DNA of 64,000 nucleotides from Unio delphinus (Eukaryota > Mollusca > Bivalvia > Unionida > Unionidae). The notes under the pieces are model-generated. The model worked only from the letters and a program-made list of their open reading frames with translations. It ran no database searches and was not told the origin of the DNA. The translations under genes were made by a program, and so were the position numbers. Positions 47,341 through 61,056 of this stretch are shown here, one piece after another. Positions within the stretch are counted from its first letter, which is position 1. Every line of letters starts with the position of its first letter. The DNA lies in contig JAQISU010000348.1 in the NCBI GenBank assembly GCA_029339505.1, positions 2,138,501 to 2,202,500 on the forward strand. Direction: 5' to 3'.

Positions 47341-48148
47341 ACAAACAGATTAATTTGTAAAACCTCACCTCGTAAATCAATTACATTATTGGGCTGGTCA
47401 GTGAGTTTGGAATTAATTCTCGTTAATGAATCATTATGACATCGCATATACACTGGATTAGTTGGATCCTCAATTATTAAAAATCCGGGTGGAGCTGTTG
47501 GTGCAAATGAATATAAAATATATCCCTGCTGGGCTTGATTTGATCTTTCTAGACTTATTTGGTAAATTCCTTCGATAACATCACATACTAAATTCACTGC
47601 AATCACTGAGGATATACTGACGTTTTGAGGAGCGATATGTCGCCCACCGCCGTCTGGGTCATTATTATGTTTGAGGATATTTGTGGTATTTTTTTCCATG
47701 CGGCGAGTATTTGTGGAACGCACTCCTTGAGGAGATCATTAACATATTTTTTTAGTTCATTTGCGTTATACCCAGGAAATTTGAAATCGGGTAAATCAGT
47801 TTCTTTGATATTGTTACCGGTTAGGAATTTTTGTTTATCTCCGTTCTTGTCATTAATTATTATCTGAACTATTCTTTTGTTGATATATTCCATGTTGGAT
47901 ACAAGCTGATTTAATATCCTAATATGCGCTATAATCTCGCTGCGTGAACTCGTTATATCAGAGAAATGCTCCTGGAAACTCTGTCGTAGTCGTTCTAGTT
48001 GTGTTTTGTGTAATTGATTAATCTCTTTCAAATAATCAATGACATTATTTAGAGTGAATACAATGGCAATGTATGAATCAGGAGTTTTCTCAAAACCAAA
48101 TTCCCATTGGATGGTATTGTTATCAAGAAATGTAAATGTATCGGTCAA
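47331..48148 (-). pseudogene. Polinton coiled-coil plus beta-domain protein 1 (fibre-like candidate)
   Basis: Residues 1-25 (MTDTFTFLDNNTIQWEFGFE) form a beta-type start. About 60 residues of heptad-like helix follow (LKEINQLHKTQLERLRQSFQ, then ITSSRSEIIAHIRILNQLV), then a lysine-rich hinge. A frameshift between 47620 and 47720 leads into the C-terminal domain: APQNVSISSVIAVNLV, GIYQISLERS, LYSFAPTAPPGFLIIE and LRGEVLQINLFVKS, rich in beta and ending at 47331. The architecture (trimeric coiled coil plus C-terminal beta domain) resembles viral fibres, and the neighbour at 49263-50226 has the same plan. No homologue is recalled with certainty; the virion role is inference. Confidence 0.55.
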
Positions 48149-48306
48149 TTTGGTATATTTTTATACCAGGTAAATAATTTCGATATGATGGAGCAAGTTC
48201 GTGGTATTATTGTACATATGTGACATAATCAGATTTTTTAGGTTCTGGTATTTGATAAGATGTCCCAGGTGGTATTTCAGGCCATCCTAGCACGGTTCTT
48301 ATCGAA
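48149..48306 (-). pseudogene. Small Pro-rich open stretch, possible Polinton protein
   Basis: One frame reads VLGWPEIPPGTSYQIPEPKK then SDYVTYV, a stop at about 48208, and HELAPSYRNYLPGIKIYQID. It looks coding by composition and sits tightly between two element genes. It may be a separate small protein or the start of the gene at 48148. Confidence 0.4.
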
Positions 48307-48308
48307 CA

Positions 48309-48759
48309 CTAATAGATGTCTACGACATACCCGGGCAAGTTTATCTCGATGGCAGGTGATAGTGTTGGTTCATGAACTGTTATAGCGATTTTCGATTCTT
48401 TTCCAGTAATGGATTGTATTTTGCGCTGTAATTCGTATTTGATTTGTTCGATTTGGTAGGACCCAGATGGTAGCGAAACAACGTTCCAGTCAGGAGTACC
48501 CTCGGGTTTATTCTTGCTCGCCAACACCAAGAATTATTCGGTTGTTGACCACCGAAAGGTGTTGATCTAATATTAGCCAACTGTGGTATACTCGTAATAT
48601 TGCTAGTGCTATCTCCTTCACGGGAACCGAAGTAGGGAAATTCACACTGAATTCAGGATTCGTTGAGGTTATTGATACCATGCTGGTTTTCACTGGGGTG
48701 ATATTTTCCGCTATTCGTTGAAGTTGTTCTTGCGATGTTTCCATTGTTATTATACTCAT
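48309..48759 (-). pseudogene. Polinton beta-rich protein with LPSGSY motif (virion candidate)
   Basis: The first frame starts at 48759 (METSQEQLQRIAENI), with MVSITSTNPEFSVNFPTSVP. A frameshift near 48530-48560 joins it to NVVSLPSGSYQIEQIKYELQ and AIEINLPGYVVDIY, ending at 48309. The LPSGSYxxxxI-x(5)-LQ pattern recurs, as far as I know, in uncharacterised Polinton proteins, but I cannot name the family. About 150 codons. Confidence 0.5.
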
Positions 48760-48764
48760 TTTTT

Positions 48765-49215
48765 TCTAATTTTGACATAGCGGAATCATAAACATGTACC
48801 ATTGCGAAAAAGTCGTTATCGGATATTAATGTATCATCAAAGGAGGACTTTATCATCGAAGATAATTGTGAGTACGCGGTTGACGCAACATTGAACTTAA
48901 CTACGTAATCCTTTAGTTTACGCGGGCTGCATGATATTTTTTTGTTATAATCGAAATTATTCCCGCGATTGTCGTCGCGGATATACAAACTGGAACAGCT
49001 ATCGGGGCAATCATTGTCACCGAGGAGAGGATAATACCAGCTCCGTGGATTACACCTGATACAGAGTACACGGTAACGTCAACTGCGGTGATTCTTCGTC
49101 GATATTTATTTTATTTTTACTTGATCCTCCTCAGTGAGTGTTTTGAGTTTAGTTTGAAATTCTCTGACCTGATCATAGCGATACTTCTGTGACGTTGCCA
49201 ATGATTACATTTTAT
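48765..49215 (-). pseudogene. Polinton membrane protein with two hydrophobic segments
   Basis: The frame begins near 49215 (ATSQKYRYDQVREFQTKLKT, LTEEDQVKIK), then shifts to ITAVDVTVYSVSGVIHGAGI. Next comes a long hydrophobic stretch, ILSSVTMIAPIAVPV followed by ATTIAGIISIIT, enough for one or two membrane helices (about 48985-49060). After another shift, RKLKDYVVKFNVASTAY and SDNDFFAMVHVYDSAMSKLE end near 48770. The start codon is not clear (ATG followed by a stop at about 49212). The role is unknown; a virion membrane or entry component is speculative. Confidence 0.5.
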
Positions 49216-49262
49216 TTATTGTAATAGATTTCAAATTGCTGGCGTTAAATTCGCCAGCGAAT

Positions 49263-50226
49263 TCAATTCAGTTTACTTAAATCCACTACGAATTCCACAT
49301 ACCATGTTACTGAAAACCTAGCCAAATTATTATCAGTGGATGCTATTGTGAATCGTTCAGTTGTTCCTTTGTCGATGATCGTTGATATCATTTTGTTGCC
49401 CCCAGATGAACTCGTTGATGATATATTAAATTGAGCCGGGGACACTACTGTTAATCGATAAATACCTTTGACGGCCGCGGTGATATTTAATGTTAGTGGA
49501 TGGTGTCCACGTAAATGATCCGTGTTGGATCGTGTATATTACGTTGCTGGTTTTCCGATGAGGAATCTTTGTTTTTTCAAGTGTTTCTATCATCCTCGGT
49601 AAATCATCTTTTATTGCTTCGATGATGTTTTTCATCTCATCGATGGATTTTCTAATATCCGGGAGTTTTATGTCGAGTTTATATAATGAGATCCCCCCCT
49701 CCAAAAAAAAAAAATTCTCAATGAAATTTTTACGAAAAGTTGAAAACTTCTCAATATGATCTCCATACCTAGATTGGAGTGTTGCTAATTCTAACATAGC
49801 GGTTTTTACGTCTGAGATTTTCAATGTGGGATGAATACGTGGAATACCAAAGAAATTAGTTATCGGGGTTTCGATATTATCAATTATACTCTATTGTAAT
49901 TGTTCAAATTTTGTTATATGGTCATTCTGTTTTTGTTGGGAGTTCACAATAGTTGAAATGAGGACGCCCGGTTTGCGTTGACCCTGATCGGAAAACAACG
50001 CGATAGCATTTTTCGTTACACCGCGTTGTTTAACTAAAATATCATCAAGGGAAACATTACTAGTTAACAAGTTACCCTGACGATCTTGAAATACAACTAT
50101 TTCATTGGGATCAACACTTGCGAGATTTAACATTTCAGATATTTCATCTTCGATTTTTTGTCTTACATCGCCGGTTGCAGATATTTCCGCGGTGGGTTTT
50201 TTCAGGCTTGATAGAGATCTCCCCAA
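49263..50226 (-). pseudogene. Polinton coiled-coil plus beta-domain protein 2 (fibre-like candidate)
   Basis: About 320 codons from ATG at 50226. The N-terminal 110 residues include SEMLNLASVDPNEIVVFQD and KQRGVTKNAIALFSDQGQRK. An in-frame stop lies at 49891-49893. The same frame continues through AMLELATLQSRYGDHIEKF and a helical DIRKSIDEMKNIIEAIKDDL (coiled coil). A frameshift near 49490 gives the C-terminal domain: LNITAAVKGIYRLTVV, then SPAQFNISSTSSSGG and FSVTWYVEFVVDLSKLN. The GIYRLTV/GIYQISL core and the position after a coiled coil match the protein at 47331-48148, suggesting two related fibre-like proteins. Confidence 0.55.
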
Positions 50227-50258
50227 AATATAAATCCTGTTATTTTATATAATTTCTC

Positions 50259-50293
<35 letters not shown>

Positions 50294-51040
50294 GTAGGAA
50301 ATATTTAAACGTGCTATTTATGCTTGAAATTATCTGTTCGGATACCTAGTGACGTTTGTTTGGTCTTCAAACCTTTACTGGAGTCCAGAAGAACCACAAC
50401 TGCCAAAATGGAGGATCTCACCCTTAGTAATATAACGGATTCTTGATTTCAAGTTAGAGACGTCAAATATTGAACTGACCAATTCAGAACAGAAAATGTA
50501 TGCAGTATATCAAGTGACCAGCCAATGCTGCAATTTAATCCAAATGTAGGATTACTCTACTTTAAAGCTTTTTAAAATCTAAAATATTTATATTTATCTA
50601 TATATATACGCTCATTGATAATATTAAGGGGTTATAATTGTAAATATTGATGTACTTAATAATCGCAGATAAAATACAGATGAACGTTGAATCCTGACAA
50701 ATTCAGTGAAATGAGGATATTATTTCTTAAACATGTAATTACCCGTCCCCTGATAAAATTAAGAGAGGTATCTCAATCAACGATAATACAAGGCAGAGTT
50801 GTTTCTATTATCCTTATCAACAATTGTGTGAAGGACTATAATCTGTTCGCTATCCAAGCAGAGAGAATGTAGTTAAGATCCTTTGTAGGAGAATAATACA
50901 GTTACCTTTATTGCAATAAAAGATATTCAGTTCTCCTTAAAAAATAACGACTTAACAAAGTCCATTACTTAATCTCTGAGATCAAGTAGATTAACGTTAC
51001 ACAACCTCGCCGGAGTTGTCTCCCTTAATTATGTGTTTAC
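50227..51040. other. Gap in the left arm: CT run and AT-rich DNA
   Basis: Contains a CT-rich run (50258-50294). A 61-codon + strand ORF at 50687 has no recognised motif. No element gene was seen. Confidence 0.45.
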
Positions 51041-51049
51041 ATATAATTA

Positions 51050-51150
51050 GATATATCCAGACCGAATTTTCTCGTATGTTTTCGAGAGGGCCGGTCTAGT
51101 AATATTTTCTGCAAAACGCTGTACCACAGGTGGTTTAATATCAAAATATT
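51050..51150 (-). pseudogene. Coding-like Polinton remnant
   Basis: A - strand frame reads AGKYFDIKPPVVQRFAENIT, then RPALSKTYEKIRSGYI and a stop. It is protein-like and abuts the HNH gene, but the family is unknown. Confidence 0.3.
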
Positions 51151-51209
51151 TACCAGCTGCATATATAGATTGAAGTATTAATTATTTGTTAGTCCAAACA
51201 TTGACAGAT

Positions 51210-51530
51210 TTAATATGTCTCATTTTTTGAACACCTACCTATAAGACAGCGTTTGGTATTCTCACTTTGTGTAATAGCCTGAAGGTTATATAATTTATTA
51301 TTTTTAGGATCTGAGTCAATGTGGTCAATCAGAAGGCCATGGGGAATTTCTCCATTAAACATATCGTAGATGAATCTGTGGCATATATATTTTCTCCCAT
51401 CAGTAAATCTGAGTTAACCACGATCATCGAGAGTGCCCACTTGTCTTTTTTACCCATAATTTCTGATTACACCATCATGAGATACCTCATAATTCTTGAT
51501 CGTGGGATGTGGTTGAAATTCTTGGTTCAT
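51210..51530 (-). pseudogene. HNH homing-type endonuclease
   Basis: One frame of 106 codons, interrupted by two stops (after IRNYG and after DDRG). The N-terminus has IKNYEVSHDGVIRNYG, the NUMOD4-like YxVSxxGxVRN motif. The C-terminus has YICHRFIYDMFNGEIPHGLL, then IDHIDSDPKNNKLYNLQAIT and QSENTKR: the HNH pattern (His at HID, N of KNN, NLxxxT, SEN). These enzymes nick DNA and spread as free-standing or intron-borne homing genes in phages and large DNA viruses. Its position between structural genes and the polymerase fits a free-standing homing gene. Apart from the two stops it is well preserved. Confidence 0.82.
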
Positions 51531-51589
51531 TTATATAATTTAATTTTATTTGTTTAAATCATTATTTGTTTTAATTATTATTAGTCGAT

Positions 51590-51775
51590 AATCTAGTAAT
51601 ATAGTCTTCCGGGTTTCTTACTGATAACTTTATCACTGACTTTATCATTGACACTGTCAACATCATTATTTCTTTTATCATAATACCGTTTAAGGTATCT
51701 GTATCGCCTACTACCACAACGGAGACACAACTGCGTTTTCCCTCATACTGCAACATTGCATTTTATACAGGGTTT
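51590..51775 (-). pseudogene. Small zinc-ribbon protein
   Basis: A frame read from about 51772 has KPCIKCNVAV, a stop, then QLCLRCGSRRYRYLKRYYDK: two CX2C pairs followed by a basic, tyrosine-rich stretch. A stop follows about 40 residues later. It resembles the zinc ribbon at 39.6 kb in plan only. It may be linked to the homing gene or be a DNA-binding element protein. Confidence 0.45.
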
Positions 51776-51799
51776 CGGAACTAGGCTTCCCCTACGCAC

Positions 51800-52645
51800 T
51801 CTTTGTGAATGATATCCGCAGAATTCATTTCTGTACAATTTCCTACAAGGAGGTACGGATACTATCATCAACCATTTGCAGTGATTCGTTATACAAAATA
51901 TTTTTTATTTAAATATTCGTCTTAATTATTATAAGGAGGAATTTGTGAGATTATCCAAAATTGAGCCTAGGAAAATTTTTAAATTAAATCTCGATAGAGT
52001 CTCTGTTGACTTACCAATAGAGGGTCTGATGAGGGATAAAAACATAATCGGTAATATTCATGATGGTAAGCATGAATTTAACAAAAATGGCGCATCTCAC
52101 TCCTGGTAAACATTTCGAATCAGTGGTGGTGTTGATGCTACCATAAACGAGAAACGAGCAGCGAGTATAATCGAGCATCTCGAACATCAATTTTTTGTCA
52201 CAGTGAAATTTATTATAGTTGCAGAAACAGGAAATTGGATTATTCGTGATAAAATACGACCCTGTCCTCAATAATAATAAAAACTGTCATTATGAGTAAA
52301 AAATCCAAACCAGAAATATTGACCGGGATTGACAAACCGTATTATGAGCGAGCATATCATGTAACCGCGGTTATTTATGAAATTCATCCGATCAATGATA
52401 AACCTCGTATTGGGAATCTGAAACGGATGAAACTATCAAAGGAAAATTGTGTAGTCGAGCGAGTAAAGGAACATTTTACAAATGCGATGCGTGGAAACGG
52501 TCTGACAGATCTTAGGTGTAACAAAATAAACGAACGAGCTTATCAGTCAAAGATACTGGTGCTACAATAAAAAAGATGCATCAAAGCTAGAAAAAACATT
52601 AAAATTCCCAATAACAGCAACAACGATAATATAACTGAAATATTG
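51800..52645 (+). pseudogene. Polinton PolB N-terminal fragment, copy B
   Basis: From TGTGAATGATATCC the segment parallels 34.64-35.45 kb with many differences and, from 52.08 kb, 21.98-22.50 kb almost identically. It reads EEFVRLSKIEPRKIF (about 51942), LPIEGLMRDKNIIGNI, a stop, then NEKRAASIIEHLEHQFFVTV and ETGNWIIRDKIRPC. 52292-52570 is a 92-codon frame with ILTGIDKPYYERAYHV. After it KDASKLEKTLKFPITATT leads into a CT run, where polymerase DNA ends. Its strong divergence from the right-arm polymerase means it comes from a different Polinton lineage. Confidence 0.7.
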
Positions 52646-52654
52646 TCCAAATCC

Positions 52655-53830
<1,176 letters not shown>

Positions 53831-54582
53831 ATAAAAATAAAATAAAAATACAAAAATAAATTCTATTTACACTTGTGTCTGTGTGTTTATGTGTGGGTGT
53901 GTGTGTATGTGTGTGTGTGTGTTTCAGTCATTACCAAATATTTTAGCTTCTAAGTCTAGTATAGGTGCTAAAAAACTAAAACTGACACCGATTTGCTGTT
54001 GCGCAATGTAGATTAGGGTCTGTGTTGTTTGTTCTGTTACTCTTAATGAACTAAAGAGTTTTCGTGCTTCAAGATCAAAGCAGTTTGCACTTGGACTAGA
54101 CTTATAAGTACATATGGTATGATTTTTTTAATGGTAATTTTCAGTTTTGATTTTCACATGCATATGGTAGATCCAGCTCTTTTAAGCCCAGTTTTCTTTT
54201 TAGTCTTGTGACATATTCTTTTAGGGGAATTTTACAGCAAATACTGTATTTTTATTGTGTTTTCCATCTTATTCTGTCTTGTATGTCTTTCCTCTCTATC
54301 TGTTTGAGTGTCCACCTCTGATGCAAGAGGTCGCAGATTTTAACCTCAATCAAGCCGTACCAAAGACTTATAAAAATGGTACAAACAGCTGCCTTGCTAA
54401 GCGCTCTCAATTAAGAGGTTAGTCATAGAATAAATCGTTGTTGTTGTCAGGATAATGTGCCTTGGGTGGGACATGAGGCTACATCTCTGCGACATGATGC
54501 CCCTTTGCTAGACATCACTATACACTATCACAGTCTGAAGACATTGTAGGTATATAACTGAAATAGTGTCCAAATCCAAATT

Positions 54583-54645
<63 letters not shown>

Positions 54646-55160
54646 GCCCTTGAAGTTGCTACTTCTTCACTTTATTTACTACTAATTTAGTAAGAACAAT
54701 TTGAATGACATCACGAGATGGAGGGAACAAGTGGACAATGAGTTACTAATCAGCAGTATTAATGATAATGAAAAGCAGAGCCACCCCAATTTAATAGGCG
54801 TAGAAAGTAATTCACCAGAGAAGAACAAGTTTTAAATCTGAAAATTGGCGAACCGAAAACTAATGGACAAAAGCACACAATTGTCTTATACCATAGGGAA
54901 ATAACTCCAGTGATTTACGCATTGTACCTAGCCACGATTATCCTGGCAATGTATTGTAACTAAATGCTTTAAATGTAATCTTATATTTGATAATTTAATG
55001 TAATACATGAGTTCATATCTAATTTTGTAACTGAATAACACTAAGAAAAAGTAATAAGTGTAATATAATTAGCTTGAATTAGCGGATATATTGATGCTCA
55101 TATATGTTGAGTTGAATACAAGTCACATTCATTAGAGGAATGTTATTATCATTAAATCAC
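53831..55160 (+). repeat. Duplicated block with SINE, paralogous to 57.65-58.61 kb
   Basis: ACACTTGTGTCTGTGTGTT, AGCTTCTAAGTCTAGTATAGG and AAACTAAAACTGAC are shared with 57.68-57.80 kb. Family 1 SINEs follow in both (54300-54560 here; head decayed to CACCTCTGATGCAAGAGGTCG). A CT run at 54585-54643 is followed by more FREP-unit flank to 55160. A short spliced-looking frame SLNELKSFRASRSKQFA occurs in both copies but is not established as a gene. Confidence 0.75.
54300..54560 (+). repeat. tRNA-headed SINE, family 1 (decayed head)
   Basis: AAAATGGTACAAACAGCTGCC, AATTAAGAGGTTAGTC and GGGTGGGACATGA are the family body; the B box is damaged (GCAGATTTTAACCTC). Confidence 0.7.
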
Positions 55161-55164
55161 CATT

Positions 55165-57093
55165 TAGTCAAATCATCCAACTGCAGTACTAAGATCACGG
55201 AGAGTTCCAGGTGCAAAGAGCTCTTCGAGATGACTATCAAACTAATGTCAAGGAACAAATGTAGACCACTTCCAACAACCTTCTCTCCACTAGACCTACC
55301 AGACTAAAATGCAAATTTCTTTGATAACAAAGTACAAACCATTAGAGATTCGTTTGACACCACAATTTCAACTGATTCATCACCATACATTTATGAAGAA
55401 GAATTTCATCGAATACCTTTAGGAGCAGTTGAACCTGTTTCTATTGATTTAGTACGGACAATCGTGACGAAAAGTGCACCAAAGTCTTGCGAACCTGATC
55501 CAATTCCGACATAACTGCTGCCTGAGTGCTTAGACCCAATATTGCCTTCACCATCTCATGTTATTAATATCTCTCTCTCATCAGAGGAATTCCCATCATT
55601 TTTCAAAACTGCCATCGTAAAGCCACTGCTGAAGAAACCAACACTTGACCATAACGATTTAAAGGACTACCGCCCAGTTTATAATCTCCCATTCATATAA
55701 AAAAATCTTAGAAAAGGTTGTTCTAACTAAGCTTGTATCTCATTTGAATTCAAATTTTTTTTAGCAATGTACAGTCTGCATATCGCCCTTGCCACAGTAC
55801 GGAAACTACTCTTCTGAAAGTATTTAGTGACATTCTCTATACTTTGGATAGTGGAAAGATTACAGTCCTCACTCTCCTGGATTTATCTGCAGCAATTGAC
55901 ACAATATACCATGATATATTACTTCACTGTCTGCAGCAAGTATTTGGCATTCAGAATATAGCCTTACAGTGGTTCAAGTCCTACTTAGTTAACAGGACAC
56001 AAATTATATCTGCAAATGGAATACACTCCAGTCCAGTTGACGTATGTTGTGGTGTCCCACAGGGATCTGTTCTTGGACCTGTTCTCTTCATTCTGTATCC
56101 TCAGCCGCTCTCAAGTGTCATAGAGCATCACCCAGTGATGTACCAATTGTATGCTGATGACACCCAAATATTCAAGTCTAGCCACCCAACTGAAGTTGAT
56201 GCTACCATCCATGGAGTAGAGAACTGCATTTCTGATTTGAAATCATGGATGACATGTAACAAGCTGCAGATGAATGATGATAAAGCTGAGGCTATTCTGA
56301 TCACAACACAAGGACTTTCTCATTCACATCCTTTACCTCAGACAATAAATACGAGCAACACCAACATTAAATTCTCACAGTCAGTACGGAACCTAGGCGT
56401 TACTCTAGACAGTACTCTCACATTGCACCAACATGGCATGAACATCTGCAAGGCTGCATATCTAAAATTGGGACGCATCAGTTCCATTGGTAAATATCTT
56501 TCAGTTGATGGTGCGTCACAATAGTTACTTCAGAAACTTCAAAACGTTCAAAAACACAGCTGCACGGATCATTAGAGTACCTCGATCAGAGCATACCTCA
56601 CCACTGCTATGTACCCTACATTGGCTATCAATTCGATACAGAATCAAACACAAAATATGTTCTTTGTGCTATGTTTCAATGACAGACTCCAGTCCAACAT
56701 ACTATTCAGCCTCACCCATGTGTATACACCAGCTAGATCCTTACTCTCTTCTTCTGATAATCGTATACTCATTGTTCACAAGGTGAAAACAAAGTCATAT
56801 AGACAACGTTCGTTTGCACACCAGGGCCCGGTGACATGGAACGAATTGCCCATTGAAATTAGACACAAAGACATTTGGTCCCTTTTAAGAATGCTCTTAA
56901 GACTCACCTTTTTTGACTGCAGGGACAAACTTAGCGACCTAATCATGTTTTATATCTTATATGTTTTCAGAATGTTTTTATGTTTTCCAATTTCATTGTT
57001 TTTGACATTTGTTGTTCTGTAGTGTAGTCATATCATTATTGATGGTGTAAAGCGCTTAGAGCTTCATAAGATTAAGCGCAATAGAAAGTCCTC

Positions 57094-57100
<7 letters not shown>
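55165..57100 (+). mobile_element. L2/CR1-like LINE, 5'-truncated, with RT
   Basis: No endonuclease domain. It starts in the linker (IRDSFDTTISTDSSPY, KSAPKSCEPDPIPT) and continues into RT: FFKTAIVKPLLKKPTLDHND, LKDYRPV, a broken fingers segment (SAYRPCHSTETTLL), then a 226-codon intact frame (55844-56524). That frame has motif A LLDLSAAIDTIYHDILL, GVPQGSVLGPVLFIL and the active-site YADDTQIF (56150-). Thumb blocks NLGVTLDSTLTLHQH and LHWLSIRYRIKHKI follow in other frames. The 3' end is AAAGCGCTTAGAGCTTCATA then TTAAGCGCAATA, and a TA tail. Stops at 55514 and frameshifts near 56520 and 56600 inactivate it. Motif A keeps its first Asp (LDLSAA). Confidence 0.85.
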
Positions 57101-57129
<29 letters not shown>

Positions 57130-57136
<7 letters not shown>

Positions 57137-57650
57137 TCATGTATGTTGAGATGAATAGGAGTTACATTCAGTAGAGGAATGAAATTATCATTAAATCAAT
57201 AAAGCAAGATAGTACACAATATTTGTAAATTTGAATAATTGAATAATTTAAACAATTCAACGCTTATATACTCAACAAACATTAGACAAAAATCATTACC
57301 TTAAATGTATAGCGTAAAAAAGCACATGCACACATTATGGAAGATAACTCTGTTTTAATCATTTTAACGTTACACAATAAAGATGTCAGTGTGTGATATA
57401 AATACTAGAAGTATCAAAATTTGCTGCCCTTAAATCAGCATATTGCTTTAGTAGCAAATACTATAGGTAAATCAAAAAGGACTAATTTCGCATTATTTAA
57501 AAACAAGCAACTATAAATTCAAGTTATTTGAAGTTACTGCAGAACAAAGAAATTAGACATGCAAGAAATGAAAAATACATGGAAAATATAGGAATAATGA
57601 GAAATTCAAATTTACGTATTCTAATTTAGAAGAAATTTTTTTTACAAAAA
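57130..57650 (+). repeat. FREP-unit flank without gene (copy)
   Basis: ATGCTCATGTATGTTGAG through AATAAAGATGTCAGTGTGTG and TTGCTGCCCTTAAATCAGC parallels 30.31-30.78 kb and 53.40-53.83 kb; the FREP gene is missing and the same AAAATAAAAATA-rich DNA replaces it. Confidence 0.82.
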
Positions 57651-58610
57651 TAAAAATAAAATAAAAAATACAAAAATAAATTCTAAGTACACTTACTTGT
57701 GTCTGTGTGTTTATGTGTGTGTGTGTGTGTTTCAGTCGTTTCCAAATACTTTAGCTTCTAAGTCTAGTATAGGTGCTAAAAAACTAAAACTGACCCCAAT
57801 TTGCTGTTACGCAATGCAGATTAGGGTCTCTGTTGTTTGTTCTGTTACTCTTAATGAACTAAAGAGTTTTCGTGCTTCAAGATCAAAGCAGTTTGCATTT
57901 GGACTAGACATATAAGTACATACGTCATGATTTTTTTAATGGTAATTTTCAGTTTTGATTTACACATGCATATGGTAGATGCAGCTCATTTAAGCCCAGT
58001 TTTTCTTTGTGACAGATTCTTTTAGGGGAATTTAACAGCAAATGCTGTATTTTTATTGTGTTTTCCATCTTGTTCTGTCTTGTCTGTCTTTCCCCTCTAT
58101 CTGTTTGAGTGTCCACCTCGGATGCTGGAGGTCGCAGATTTTAACCTCATCAAGCCATACCAAAGACTTATAAGAATGGTACAAACAGCTGCCTTGCTAA
58201 GCGCTCTCAATTAAGAGGTTAGTCATAGAATATATCTTTTTTTGTGTCAGGATAATGTGCCTGGGTGGGACATGATGCTACATCTCTGCGACATGATGCC
58301 CCTTTGCTAGACATCACTATACACTCTCGCAGTCTGAAGACATTGTAGCAATATAACTGAAAGTGTCCAAATCCAGATTTCTCTCTCTCTCTCACTACAG
58401 TAAAGAACACTCCGCCCTTGAAGTTGCTACTTCACTTTATTTACTACTAATTTAGTAAGAAAAATTTGAATGACATCAAGAGATGGAGGGAACAAGTGGA
58501 CAATGAGTTACTAATCAGCAGTATTAATGAAAATGAAAAGCAGAGCCACTCCAATTTAATAGGCGTAGAAAGAGATTCACCAGAGCAGAACAAATTTTAA
58601 AGCTATAAAC
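57651..58610 (+). repeat. Duplicated block with SINE, paralogous to 53.83-54.8 kb
   Basis: Same order of blocks as 53831-54830: GT-rich run, CTAAGTCTAGTATAGGTGCT, family 1 SINE (58090-58345), short CT run, then TTGAAGTTGCTACTTCACTT flank. Confidence 0.78.
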
Positions 58611-60247
<1,637 letters not shown>

Positions 60248-60767
60248 GTCAAATCAATAAAATTGCTTTGTTGTTATTCAGACTTTATAATCTGCATATG
60301 CAGATTGTTGTGAACCATAATTTAGTTAAGAAAATCACATGTGTATGGTGCACATTATTTAATTTTCCTTGATGTTGTGAGTGTGTCAAAATAAGAGTAA
60401 ACAATTATGTCACCTCGGATGCGTGTTTTTCGTTGTAGACAATAAAATGTTGGTCTACATCTGTTTCGTTTAGAATTTTCGTTTCAGGTCTTGTTGTCAT
60501 AGCAATTTCATGTAAGGTAGTAAAAAAGCTACATCTGGAAGATATTTAAATGTTACTCTAAGGGACAATGAGAAGGCTGACATAACTAGTTTTGTCACTG
60601 TTGACATCATTGTAGTATATCGGTTTATATCAGATTTTATTGCCATATATTATGGTGGTGTTTTAGGCTGAAGTAATTTATGAGGGATATCAACTTTTGA
60701 AATCGTAAGGAATTGCGGTGGTCGCCGTGCGTGAAATAAACCAAGAGCAACTATAATTATCAGTCCA

Positions 60768-61056
60768 AATGACACCATATCGTAAGTAATGAAATCACAG
60801 GACAGTCATTGTTTTATATTTGTTTAATACTGATACACATAATGACACCATATCGTACGTAATGAAATCACAGGACAGTTATTTTTTTATATTTGTTTAA
60901 TACTGATACCATAATGACACCATATCGTACGTAATGAAATCACAGGACAGGCATTGTTTTATATTTGTTTAATACTGATACCATAATGACACCATATCGT
61001 ACGTAATGAAATCACAGGACAGGCATTGTTTTATATTTGTTTAATACTGATACACA
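60768..61056. repeat. Four tandem copies of a 72-bp unit
   Basis: AATGACACCATATCGTA-GTAATG then AAATCACAGGACAG and TATTTGTTTAATACTGATA occurs four times from 60768, 60841, 60913 and 60985. Unit 1 has a single copy at about 28858-28925. Confidence 0.93.

Larger units (their letters stand above)
47188..51790 (-). mobile_element. Polinton/Maverick-like element, left arm
   Basis: Outward terminal repeat at 47188, then - strand genes reading toward it: two coiled-coil/beta proteins, a membrane protein, a beta-rich protein, and further in an HNH endonuclease and a zinc ribbon. Gene content is complementary to the right arm at 34.6-40.64 kb. I did not find a major capsid protein, minor capsid protein or protease; 50.23-51.05 kb, where one might expect one, is AT-rich with a CT run and no recognised domain, so it may be deleted. 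Confidence 0.75.

Noticed and set aside
57697..57915. 72-codon + strand ORF (also partly present at 53.95-54.10 kb)
   Set aside because: It begins in a GT microsatellite, and the remaining frame lies in a duplicated non-coding block without a known domain.
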